From an uncultured Flavobacteriales bacterium (GTDB lineage: Bacteria; Bacteroidota; Bacteroidia; Flavobacteriales_E; Vicingaceae): a DNA stretch of 59,005 nucleotides. Location of the stretch: contig CAJQOH010000008.1 of the NCBI GenBank assembly GCA_905479915.1, positions 1 through 59,005 of the forward strand. The letters run 5' to 3'. Made by a program: the position numbers and the translations under genes. Below the pieces are notes generated by a model. The model saw nothing but the letters and a program-made list of their open reading frames with translations. It did not search any database and was not told the origin of the DNA. This document shows, in pieces, positions 33,056-41,881 of this stretch; position 1 is the first letter of the stretch; each line of letters begins with the position of its first letter.

Positions 33056-36000
33056 TATTGTAAATTAACTTTCTTTCTTAAGTCACTATTTGCTCGTTTT
33101 CCATCTTTATCTTCAGCGTAGTTTGCCTTTATTCGTTGTACAAAATACATGGCAATTTTACCTTTATTTTTTGCTTCAACATTCCCTCTAAACTCACAAT
33201 CAAAATAATCCTTAATTACATTATAAGTTACTTCAGAAACATTAACCATACCAACTTCTCCACTAGACTCTAATCTTGCAGCAGTATTTACAGTATCCCC
33301 CCAAACATCGTAAGCAAACTTTTTCTTTCCTACTACCCCAGCAATCAATGGACCAGTATGTATTCCTATACGTAATTCAAAATAAGGAAGGTTATTCTTT
33401 TTTCTTTCCGCGATATGCTCTTCCATAAACTGAGCTATTTCTAGTCCTGCTAAAGTTATCAAAATTGGATTATTAGAATTTTCTACTGGGATTCCTGAAG
33501 CACACATATATGCATCACCAATCGTCTTAATCTTTTCTATATGATACTTCTCAACAATATCATCAAAATGAGAAAAACAATAATCTATTTCTTTCACCAA
33601 ATCAGCCGTTGTTAATTTTTCCGCTAAAAAAGTAAACCCTTTAAAATCGGTAAACATTACTGAAGTATAAGCATAATGCCGAGCTTTTGCTTTTCCATAT
33701 GCCTTAAGTTCTTCAGCGGTTTCTTTGGGTAAAATGTTTAACAACAACTCCTCTGTCTTTTCTTGCTCGCTTACCAATTGTTTCGTCCTAACAGTTATTT
33801 TTTCCTCCAAAACTCTTTGTTGCCGCTTCAATTGCTTTTCTCTTAAACGAATAACAACTAAAATCAATACGATAAGCCCAAATAAACAAGCTAGGTAAAA
33901 CCACCATTTTTTATAAAAGGGAGCAGAAATAGAAAAACTAAATGTTTTAACACTTGTTTCTTTACCCAAAATGTTTTTTGCTTTTATGTGTAATACAAAA
34001 TCACCATTCGGTAAATAAGGTAAATCAATATCATGATCTTGACTCCAGTTTGACCATCCGTTTCTTAAGCCTTCAATGTAGTACTTAAAATTAATTGCAT
34101 TAGATTTTACAAAATAAGGTGCTGAAATATTAAATTTTAATGAGTTCGCCTCATAATCTAATTCGAGATTGTCTTTAGCTAAAAGAGCTCCTTCTTTCCC
34201 TATTACAAAATTGAGGTAAACATCAAAAATTTCTTGATACTCTTCTTCGGTATTCAGTATCTTAAAAATAGAATTGTTGTTATCAATAATCCAAATATTA
34301 GTTTCAGAATCAACATATATATTACTGATATCATCAAACAATTCTAAAAAACCTTCCGGCAAATTTGCGTAATCTGAATGCTCATGAATACTTACCCATT
34401 TAAGTTCATTAAATACCCAGGTAATGTTTTTTTGAGAAAAAATGTATTTTGATTGCCCTCTAAACTTCTTATTTGTTTTAGCATTAAAAACAATAGAATC
34501 ATTTTTTTCATTGTAGCTATATAAGCCTGTTGAAAGAAAGAAATAAGGAGTATTAAACACCCTTCTTACCAATACTCTCTCTGTAAAGTCAGTTTCAAAA
34601 GTGTAGGGTTTAATATTAACTGGATTACCCGCATTATCAAAAAGTATATTGTAGGCAACATTCTCACACCCTACCCACAAGTTATTTTTATCTAGCTCTA
34701 ATACAGAGTATATATTCTCTTTAAAGTCATTTAACTTATCCTCTACTACCCAAGAATTATCAATGTTCTTTAAAATTAATAAACCAGTATTTGTTCCAAC
34801 ATAAAACTTATTTAGATTGACCTTTGATTGAACTATAAAGTTCACATACCTGTTTGCAATAATTTGTTCAGCTTTAAACTCAGTGATTTCATAAAGGCCA
34901 GTGTTTGCTGCAATCAATAATACATCTTTATACGGTAAAAACTGTTTTGCTTTACCTTCTATTCCTTCAATTTTATGATACTTATGACTAATACTCTGTA
35001 AGGCATAGATCTTTTTAGATTGAAATTTTGATACCTTTTTAACAGGCGTTTTTTCTGCTTTTTTTTCTATTACAGTTACTTCCTTTTTCTCTTCTTTAAT
35101 TACTTCTTCAGGTTCCGGTTCTACGATTTTTTCCTCTTCAACTTTATCTTTTGACTTCTTCTTTTTCTTCTTTTTCTTTCTCTTTTTAAACAGCTTATTC
35201 CATACTTTTTCTTTTTTCACTTTCACCTCTTCCTTATCATTCTCTTTTTTTAATTCATTTGAAGACTTATCATCAGCTTCAATAGTATTTACTGCTTTTT
35301 TTTCAGCATCCTTTACCTTATCTTTTTTCACCTCATTTACCCTAACCAGAACCTCAATTTCTTCATAATTCTCAACCTCATCAAGGTAATAAACACCCTC
35401 ACTTGTGGAAACATAAATGGTTGAATCAACATCTATAATTGAGGTTAAATTCCCCTCCAATCCTGGATAATAATTTAAATTTCGAATAGGTAGTTTTAAA
35501 TCTACCCTACTCATTCCATATTCATGCAATAACCACAAACCTTTATTTTGGTCAATACCCATAGAGTAAATCTCATCATCAGGCAACCCTGTCTGATAAT
35601 TTAAAGTATACTTCACCTTTTTTGTATACTTATCAATTACCAAACACCCTCCTGTTACAGTTGATAATACAAAGGTGTTTTTATCAATATTTATTCCTCC
35701 CGAAAGAATACTCTCCTCAATATAGTCACTAGATTCATATTCATATGCATGTAACTTAGAGCCATTAAACAGGTAAAGAGAATCTTTACTTGTTCCAAAA
35801 AGAACCTGTGATTTACCATATTTTAAAAAGAAAATTATTCTATCATCGAATAGCTTTTCACCTCCCTTTACAGGAACCTTAAAACTATCTTTAAGCTTAT
35901 GTAACCCTAATTTATCTATGTTAACATAGACATCCGCTTTATTGGTAAAAAAACCGGTATAAGGCTCGCCAGATTCAGCCGCCCATTGTTTAATCTTTTT

Positions 36001-36450
36001 AGTCTCGATATTAAAACGAGTAATGTATTCGGTACTATAAAAATAGATATTGCCATTAAGTTCTGTTATCGTTTCAACATCACCAACATTTCTTCTCCCT
36101 ACAATTAAAGAAGCGTATTTATAGATGCCGTCTTCTCCTTTTACGAGAACACCAATACTGTTTTTACAACCAACAAAAATTTGACTAGAATTATCGTCAT
36201 GAAATAAACTCAAAGGAACACTTGGAGTAAGGATTGTATTCCAATTAACCCCATCAAAAGAAACTATTCCTCTTCTATTGGCAAACATCATTTGCCCTTC
36301 ACGATCTTGAGCCATTGCCCAAGATTCATTATCTATGCTCTTTTCACCAAAATTAAAATTGGTAACTAAAGGCGTTCCTTCTTGACCAAACACATTCAAC
36401 ACCCCTAAAAAAAAGGTAAAAAATAATACGTGTTTTATTCTATTTAGCAT
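33055..36450 (-). CDS. Receptor-type adenylate cyclase with periplasmic two-component-type propeller
   Basis: A 1131-residue protein: signal peptide (1-22); a periplasmic beta-propeller region of the two-component-regulator type (about 30-770), interrupted near 390-480 by a Lys/Glu-rich insert with a run of eight or more Lys; a Y_Y_Y domain (about 780-850); a transmembrane helix (WWFYLACLFGLIVLILVVIRL); a coiled coil; and a class III cyclase domain (about 926-1110). Metal-binding Asp935 and Asp979 are present. The base-specifying residues are Lys975 and Asp1048, which mark ATP over GTP, and Asn1055/Arg1059 complete the site. It probably makes cAMP on sensing an envelope ligand. It forms an operon with the HD gene. 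Confidence 0.9.
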   Translation of the reverse strand: MLNRIKHVLFFTFFLGVLNVFGQEGTPLVTNFNFGEKSIDNESWAMAQDREGQMMFANRRGIVSFDGVNWNTILTPSVPLSLFHDDNSSQIFVGCKNSIGVLVKGEDGIYKYASLIVGRRNVGDVETITELNGNIYFYSTEYITRFNIETKKIKQWAAESGEPYTGFFTNKADVYVNIDKLGLHKLKDSFKVPVKGGEKLFDDRIIFFLKYGKSQVLFGTSKDSLYLFNGSKLHAYEYESSDYIEESILSGGINIDKNTFVLSTVTGGCLVIDKYTKKVKYTLNYQTGLPDDEIYSMGIDQNKGLWLLHEYGMSRVDLKLPIRNLNYYPGLEGNLTSIIDVDSTIYVSTSEGVYYLDEVENYEEIEVLVRVNEVKKDKVKDAEKKAVNTIEADDKSSNELKKENDKEEVKVKKEKVWNKLFKKRKKKKKKKKSKDKVEEEKIVEPEPEEVIKEEKKEVTVIEKKAEKTPVKKVSKFQSKKIYALQSISHKYHKIEGIEGKAKQFLPYKDVLLIAANTGLYEITEFKAEQIIANRYVNFIVQSKVNLNKFYVGTNTGLLILKNIDNSWVVEDKLNDFKENIYSVLELDKNNLWVGCENVAYNILFDNAGNPVNIKPYTFETDFTERVLVRRVFNTPYFFLSTGLYSYNEKNDSIVFNAKTNKKFRGQSKYIFSQKNITWVFNELKWVSIHEHSDYANLPEGFLELFDDISNIYVDSETNIWIIDNNNSIFKILNTEEEYQEIFDVYLNFVIGKEGALLAKDNLELDYEANSLKFNISAPYFVKSNAINFKYYIEGLRNGWSNWSQDHDIDLPYLPNGDFVLHIKAKNILGKETSVKTFSFSISAPFYKKWWFYLACLFGLIVLILVVIRLREKQLKRQQRVLEEKITVRTKQLVSEQEKTEELLLNILPKETAEELKAYGKAKARHYAYTSVMFTDFKGFTFLAEKLTTADLVKEIDYCFSHFDDIVEKYHIEKIKTIGDAYMCASGIPVENSNNPILITLAGLEIAQFMEEHIAERKKNNLPYFELRIGIHTGPLIAGVVGKKKFAYDVWGDTVNTAARLESSGEVGMVNVSEVTYNVIKDYFDCEFRGNVEAKNKGKIAMYFVQRIKANYAEDKDGKRANSDLRKKVNLQ

Positions 36451-36542
36451 TAAATGATTTGATTTTTAAGGATAGTAAATTTACGATTAATAACAGAAAA
36501 AGTTTCTGCCGATTAATTAATTTAGCAGCTGATTTAAAAGTA

Positions 36543-38000
36543 ATGAGTAATAAGCCGAGCATACCGAAAGGAACAAGAGATTTTTCGCCAATAGAAATGG
36601 CTAGAAGAAATTATATTTTTGATACAATTAAAACGGTGTATAAAAAATATGGGTTTCAACAAATAGAAACTCCAGCAATGGAAAACCTAAGTACACTTGT
36701 TGGTACAGGAGGTAATGAAAGTGACAGTCTGATTTTTAAGATATTACCAAGAGGAGAAAAACTAAACAAGCTTGTTAAAGAAATTAATAACGTTAGAGGT
36801 GACCTTTCAGAAGAAAATTTTAATCCAATTATTTCTGATCACCTTTCAACTTTTAGCAAACATACAGAACAAGCATTACGCTACGACTTAACGGTACCCT
36901 TTGCACGTTATGTTGTTCAAAATCAAAATGACATTACCTTCCCTTTTAGAAGATTTCAAATACAACCTGTTTGGAGAGCTGATAAACCACAAAAAGGAAG
37001 ATACAGAGAGTTTTATCAGTGTGATGCTGACATTATTGGCTCTGATTCATTATTGAATGAGGTTGATTTAATCAAAATTATTGATGATGTTTTTTCTGAA
37101 TTATTTCAAGGAAAATTAAACTATACGGTTTCTATAAACAATAGAAAAATATTGCAAGGAATTGTTGAATCTGTTGGAGAAACAGATAAATTCGAACAGA
37201 TAGTTGTCGCTATTGACAAATTTGACAAAATAGGACTCCAAGGGGTCTATAATGAATTAGCTAAAATTGGACTTTCTCAAAATAGTGCATTTAAGGTTCT
37301 AAAGTTAATGATTAGCAAAGATACTTATGATGAAGTCAGGGTTAATTATCCTAATAAAACTGATCTTGAATTAGCTCCTGAAGTTTTAAATGTTCTTTCT
37401 CAGGATATTGCCAATACAATAAATGGACAAAAAGGAATTGAAGAATTAGAATTCGTATTTAAGAAAATAAAAATATTAGGAGTTAAAACTGCTAATATTA
37501 TATTTGATGCAACATTAGCCCGTGGTTTAGGATACTACACTGGAACCATTATTGAAGTTAAAATAGATAATTTCCCTAGTATTACTGGTGGCGGAAGGTA
37601 TGATGATTTAACGGGTAAATTCGGACTAAAAAATGTATCAGGTGTTGGTATTTCTTTTGGAGCAGATCGTATTTACGATGTGCTCTTTGACAACGACTTG
37701 TACCCTGAATTTAAAGGAGACTCTACTCAAGTATTGTTTATCAATTTTGGAAAAGAAGAACAAGATTATTGTTTACCACTTCTTTTTCAATTAAGAGAAG
37801 CTGGTATCAATTCAGAAATATATCCATCAGCAGCTAAAATGAAAAAACAAATGACTTTTGCCAATAACAAAGGCATTAAATATGTTGTTTTAGTGGGAAG
37901 TAACGAAATGGAGTCAGGGAAATTAACCGTTAAAAACATGGAAAACGGTGAACAAAAAAACTTAACTATAAATGAATTAATTAATTTAGTTCAAAAATAA
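36543..38000 (+). CDS. hisS: Histidyl-tRNA synthetase
   Basis: A 485-residue class II synthetase. The start at 36543 (MSNKPSIPKGTRDF) matches the family's conserved N-terminus; the frame extends 28 codons upstream but that part is unrelated. Landmarks are GTRDFSPIE, RYDLTVPFARYV (motif 2 region), the histidine-binding ARGLGYYTGTIIEV, and motif 3 GISFGADRIYDVL, followed by the anticodon-binding domain (about 390-485). It charges tRNA-His in the cytoplasm and is essential. The gene is divergent from the cyclase gene with about 90 nt between them. Confidence 0.96.
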   Translation: MSNKPSIPKGTRDFSPIEMARRNYIFDTIKTVYKKYGFQQIETPAMENLSTLVGTGGNESDSLIFKILPRGEKLNKLVKEINNVRGDLSEENFNPIISDHLSTFSKHTEQALRYDLTVPFARYVVQNQNDITFPFRRFQIQPVWRADKPQKGRYREFYQCDADIIGSDSLLNEVDLIKIIDDVFSELFQGKLNYTVSINNRKILQGIVESVGETDKFEQIVVAIDKFDKIGLQGVYNELAKIGLSQNSAFKVLKLMISKDTYDEVRVNYPNKTDLELAPEVLNVLSQDIANTINGQKGIEELEFVFKKIKILGVKTANIIFDATLARGLGYYTGTIIEVKIDNFPSITGGGRYDDLTGKFGLKNVSGVGISFGADRIYDVLFDNDLYPEFKGDSTQVLFINFGKEEQDYCLPLLFQLREAGINSEIYPSAAKMKKQMTFANNKGIKYVVLVGSNEMESGKLTVKNMENGEQKNLTINELINLVQK

Positions 38001-38092
38001 ATTGCCATTGTGAATTGATTGCACCCTAAGCGAAATGGAAGGGCAAGCAATTGATAAATTGATTCGTTCCTACAATGCTTAAAACAATGAAA
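38001..38092. repeat. Imperfect palindromic intergenic stretch
   Basis: Between hisS and hutH. CATTGT near the left edge and ACAATG near the right edge are inverted, and GATTGC/GCAATT lies further in. It could fold into a long imperfect hairpin and looks like a small extragenic repeat, but no second copy occurs in the window. It may also separate the two transcripts. Confidence 0.3.
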
Positions 38093-38094
38093 AT

Positions 38095-39612
38095 ATGGGA
38101 GCACACAGCATTAACAAAGACTGGTTAACACTAGAAACAATAGACACTATTCTTTCTAAAAACCTAAAACTAGAATTATCTGAAGAAGCTACACAGCTTG
38201 TAACAAAATGTAGAAATTACTTAGACAATAAAATGTCTACCAACAATAAACCTATTTATGGTATTAACACTGGGTTTGGATCATTATGCAATACCGAAAT
38301 TTCTAATGAAGATTTAGGGAAACTACAGCGTAACTTGGTAATGTCTCATGCCTGTGGTATGGGAGAGGAAGTTCCTCAAGAAGTTGTTAAACTAATGTTA
38401 TTGCTTAAAATTCAAGGTTTAAGTTACGGCCATTCAGGAGTTCAACTTAAAACAATACAACGATTAATCGATTTATACAATAACGAAGTCTACCCTGTTG
38501 TTTACCAACAAGGTTCACTCGGTGCATCGGGAGACTTAGCTCCTTTAGCACACTTAGTATTACCACTTTTAGGATTAGGCGAAGTAAATTACCAAGAAAG
38601 TAAAGTATCAGGTACAGCAATCAACCAACAATTTGGTTGGGATGAGATTCAATTACAATCCAAAGAAGGTTTAGCACTTTTAAATGGAACACAATTTATG
38701 AATGCTTATGGAGTCCACTCTTTATTGAGAGCTAAAAAACTAAGCGCTTTAAGTGATTTAGTTACTGCGGTTTCTATAGATGCTTATGATGGTAGAATTT
38801 CTCCTTTTAATGATTTGGTGCATAACGTTCGTCCACATGATGGTCAGCTTATTACTGCGCGCAACATTCAAAAATATTTAAAAGGAAGCGAAATCATTAC
38901 CCAAGAAAAAGAACACGTACAAGATCCTTATTCCTTTAGATGTTCCCCTCAAGTTCATGGCGCAAGTAAAGATGCTATAGCTCATGTTCAAAGTGTTTTT
39001 GAAAAAGAGATTAACGCTGTTACTGATAACCCAACTATTTTTCCTGATGAAGATGAAATTATATCAGCTGGAAATTTCCATGGACAGCCCTTAGCAATCT
39101 CTTTAGATTATCTAGGGATAGCTGTTGCTGAATTAGGTAATATCTCAGAAAGGAGAACTTACAAACTCATTGGTGGAGAACGTAATTTACCAGCATTTTT
39201 AGTTGCTAATCCAGGTCTAAACAGTGGTTTTATGATCCCTCAATATGCACAAGCTTCAGTAGTTAGTCAAAATAAACAATTAGCTACACCTTGTTCTGTT
39301 GATACAATAGACTCTTCTAATGGGCAGGAAGATCATGTAAGTATGGGAGCGAATGCTGCTACAAAAGTTTACCGTATGGTAGACAATTTAGAAAAAATTA
39401 TGGGTGTTGAAATTATGAATGCTGCGCAAGGTTTAGAGTTCAGAAAACCATTAAAATCATCCCCTATTATTACTGATTTCATTTCTGAATACAGAAAAAC
39501 TGTTCCTTTCGTTAATGATGATGTAGAAATGCACCCTTTAATGAAAAAAAGCATTCAATTTATCAAAGAATATGCTTCAAGTATCTCTGTTAAAGAACCT
39601 TCAATCCATTAA
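38095..39612 (+). CDS. hutH: Histidine ammonia-lyase
   Basis: A 505-residue member of the aromatic ammonia-lyase family. The Ala-Ser-Gly triad that cyclises into the MIO cofactor is in GSLGASGDLAPLAHL (about 140-154). Also present are the conserved YGINTGFG near 59-66, the GLALLNGTQFMNAY block and the active-site segment DNPTIFPDEDEIISAGNFHGQP. It converts L-histidine to urocanate and ammonia, the first step of histidine degradation. No other hut gene is in the window. It lies directly after hisS, two unrelated uses of histidine. Confidence 0.95.
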   Translation: MGAHSINKDWLTLETIDTILSKNLKLELSEEATQLVTKCRNYLDNKMSTNNKPIYGINTGFGSLCNTEISNEDLGKLQRNLVMSHACGMGEEVPQEVVKLMLLLKIQGLSYGHSGVQLKTIQRLIDLYNNEVYPVVYQQGSLGASGDLAPLAHLVLPLLGLGEVNYQESKVSGTAINQQFGWDEIQLQSKEGLALLNGTQFMNAYGVHSLLRAKKLSALSDLVTAVSIDAYDGRISPFNDLVHNVRPHDGQLITARNIQKYLKGSEIITQEKEHVQDPYSFRCSPQVHGASKDAIAHVQSVFEKEINAVTDNPTIFPDEDEIISAGNFHGQPLAISLDYLGIAVAELGNISERRTYKLIGGERNLPAFLVANPGLNSGFMIPQYAQASVVSQNKQLATPCSVDTIDSSNGQEDHVSMGANAATKVYRMVDNLEKIMGVEIMNAAQGLEFRKPLKSSPIITDFISEYRKTVPFVNDDVEMHPLMKKSIQFIKEYASSISVKEPSIH

Positions 39613-39613
39613 A

Positions 39614-40057
39614 ATGATACTTCGACTACGCTCAATACAGGCAAAACTACTTTTTATTCTTATTCTTATAATAACATTTTCTTGTAACAATAATCCTTCA
39701 GAAAGTGAGGCAATCATGAAGGTTATGAATGACCAAGAACAAGCCTGGAGTGATGGCAATATTGATGGTTTCATGGAAGGCTATTGGAAATCTGACTCCT
39801 TAATGTTTATTGGTAAAAATGGGATAAAGTATGGCTGGAAAACTACCTTAGATAATTATAAAAAATCTTATCCCGATAAAGCTGCTATGGGGAAACTAGA
39901 ATTCGAAATTATTAAGCTAGAAGTAAACGGTTCCTCTGCTTTTATGCTTGGAAAATGGAGTTTAATTAGAGCAAATGACAACCCGAATGGATATTTTGAC
40001 CTATACTGGAAAAAGATAAATGGCCAATGGGTAATTACTATAGATCATACTAGCTAA
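39614..40057 (+). CDS. NTF2-like (DUF4440-type) lipoprotein, start within a repeat
   Basis: A 147-residue lipoprotein from the ATG at 39614. The signal segment KLLFILILIITFSC places the acylated Cys at residue 24. The mature domain is an NTF2-like alpha+beta cone (IMKVMNDQEQAWSDGNIDGFMEGYW ... YFDLYWKKINGQWVITIDHTS). Upstream in-frame codons from 39572 overlap hutH and are unlikely to be used. The start codon and first residues lie in a sequence containing CTTCGACTACGCTCAA (39620-39635), which I recall as a common dispersed repeat in Bacteroidota. The stop overlaps the next gene's ATG by one base. Confidence 0.8.
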   Translation: MILRLRSIQAKLLFILILIITFSCNNNPSESEAIMKVMNDQEQAWSDGNIDGFMEGYWKSDSLMFIGKNGIKYGWKTTLDNYKKSYPDKAAMGKLEFEIIKLEVNGSSAFMLGKWSLIRANDNPNGYFDLYWKKINGQWVITIDHTS

Positions 40058-40863
40058 TGTTAAAACAAATTTGGAATACCATTTTTGTAAATACTTTTAA
40101 TGAAGTAGAATCACAAACATTAAACAGCCCTAAACTTGATAAGAAAGTAATTACGATACTTATAGTCGTTTCATTTTCATTAGTATTTATTCAATACTTC
40201 GGGAATTTTCAATTCTTAATTTCATCTTTAAAATCAATTCAATTCACTAGTGTAGTTGATTTATTGAACACACTCCAATCTTCATCTTCAAATATCAGGC
40301 TATTTCAATTAACTTATTGGGTAAGTATCATTGTCACCTTCTATTTTATAATTCCGGTGTTTATTATCAAAATCTTTTTCAAAGACAAATTGAGTGATTA
40401 TGGATTGTCTCCAAAAGGCTTCTTTAAGAGTTATAAGATTTATGTTGTCTTTTTTTTATTTATGGTCCCTCTAATATTGTTTGTTTCTACAACGGAAAGC
40501 TTCCAAAACAAATACCCTTTCTATAACCCTGAAGGAGAAAGTTTATACCCCAATTTTCTAATTTGGCAATGTTTGTACCTCATTCAATTCTTTGCTTTAG
40601 AATTCTTTTTTAGAGGATTTATCATACATGGAATTAAAAAACGATTTGGGTTCTATTCTATTTTTATAATGATGATACCGTATGTAATGATTCATTTTCA
40701 AAAACCAATGCCCGAAACAATAGGTGCTATTTTTGCTGGAATAATCTTAGGTGCCTTAAGTTTAAAAAGTCGTTCAATTTGGCTAGGTGTAGCGATTCAC
40801 TACTCTGTAGCGATAACTATGGATCTTGCAGCTTTAGTTCAAAAAGGATATTTTGACCAATAG
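40057..40863 (+). CDS. CPBP-family intramembrane metalloprotease
   Basis: A 268-residue multi-pass membrane protein with six to eight hydrophobic segments. The CPBP (Rce1/abortive-infection) motifs are EFFFRGF near 184-190, with one Glu of the usual EExxxR pair replaced, His in YVMIHFQKPMPE, and the second His in GVAIHYSVAI. These proteases cleave membrane substrates; functions range from bacteriocin immunity to prenyl-protein processing. It is coupled to the upstream lipoprotein by a one-base overlap. The substituted Glu may weaken activity. Confidence 0.85.
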   Translation: MLKQIWNTIFVNTFNEVESQTLNSPKLDKKVITILIVVSFSLVFIQYFGNFQFLISSLKSIQFTSVVDLLNTLQSSSSNIRLFQLTYWVSIIVTFYFIIPVFIIKIFFKDKLSDYGLSPKGFFKSYKIYVVFFLFMVPLILFVSTTESFQNKYPFYNPEGESLYPNFLIWQCLYLIQFFALEFFFRGFIIHGIKKRFGFYSIFIMMIPYVMIHFQKPMPETIGAIFAGIILGALSLKSRSIWLGVAIHYSVAITMDLAALVQKGYFDQ

Positions 40864-40902
40864 ATAAGATTAAATAATCGAGTGTAAGGAAGTTCAAATA
40901 GA

Positions 40903-41739
40903 CTAGTGCTCCTCGTAAGCTGGAACAGCTAAATAATCCCTGAAGAAATTCATTCCTAAATAAAAGAATGCTGTATCAATTAATGCCGCTAGTAACTTAA
41001 ACACATATCCTGTTAAAATAAAAGCAACTAATTGTGGTACAATTGCTTTTTCATCATTCATTGGTAGAGCACCTTCTGTAAAATAATAAGTAGTAATAAT
41101 AACTGCCGTTGAATCTATTAACTGGCTAACAAGAGTAGAACCATTGTTTCTTAACCACAAGTGCTTCCCTTTTGTGATTCTTTTCAGGAAATGAAAAATA
41201 TGGACATCACAAAATTGAGCTGTTAAATAAGCAATCATTGATGCTATAGTGGCCCCAAATGCAAAATACCTTAATTGATAAAACACTCTACCATTAGTAC
41301 CTATTGGTGGAATACCTGCTTCTGGACAGATTGCTTCTCCAACGTTAATTCCATTTAAATAACCAATTCCATCACAGATATCTGGTGCTGGAGGTAAAAT
41401 ACCACCTAACCACAATATAAAAAGCACCCAAATGTTTAAAATTAACCCTATCCACACTAAAAGATTTGCTCTTTTTTTGCCATATATCTCAGAGATAAAA
41501 TCAGTACATAAAAAAGTAATAGGATAGGCCAAAACTCCAACCGGCAACATATAGGTATTAGGCTCTGCACCAAGATAACCCGAGATATCGATAAACCGAG
41601 TAATACCAAGAATATTAAGCATCGTTAACGAGCCCAAAAACAACCCTGCCAAGACCATAAAAACGACCTCTCTCCTCCACACAATTTGTGAATCTATACT
41701 CGTATTTTCGTCTCCTAATAATCGCATATTAAGGGTCAA
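40903..41739 (-). CDS. Queuosine precursor transporter (YhhQ family)
   Basis: A 278-residue inner-membrane protein with about seven hydrophobic segments. The family signature is YMLPVGVLAYPITFLCTDFISEIYGKKRA near 60-88, together with HLWLRNNGSTLVSQLIDSTAVI. It imports a 7-deazaguanine precursor for tRNA queuosine. An insert rich in Cys and Pro (about 115-150) separates two segments. The gene stands alone, convergent with the CPBP gene. Confidence 0.9.
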   Translation of the reverse strand: MTLNMRLLGDENTSIDSQIVWRREVVFMVLAGLFLGSLTMLNILGITRFIDISGYLGAEPNTYMLPVGVLAYPITFLCTDFISEIYGKKRANLLVWIGLILNIWVLFILWLGGILPPAPDICDGIGYLNGINVGEAICPEAGIPPIGTNGRVFYQLRYFAFGATIASMIAYLTAQFCDVHIFHFLKRITKGKHLWLRNNGSTLVSQLIDSTAVIITTYYFTEGALPMNDEKAIVPQLVAFILTGYVFKLLAALIDTAFFYLGMNFFRDYLAVPAYEEH

Positions 41740-41881
41740 ATATACATTTTTATCTATGTTTTTATAATAATTTTTTTCTGTGCTTCATAAAAAACGAATT
41801 AATTTGAATGATTCATAAAACAAATTTTATTGCTATTAATTAAAAGTTTATTTTCGCAGATTAAGTATTATCTAAACACAT

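Noticed and set aside
40057-40863. CPBP protease as an abortive-infection gene.
   Set aside because: The family name alone does not support defence; it is coupled to an ordinary lipoprotein gene in a housekeeping region.
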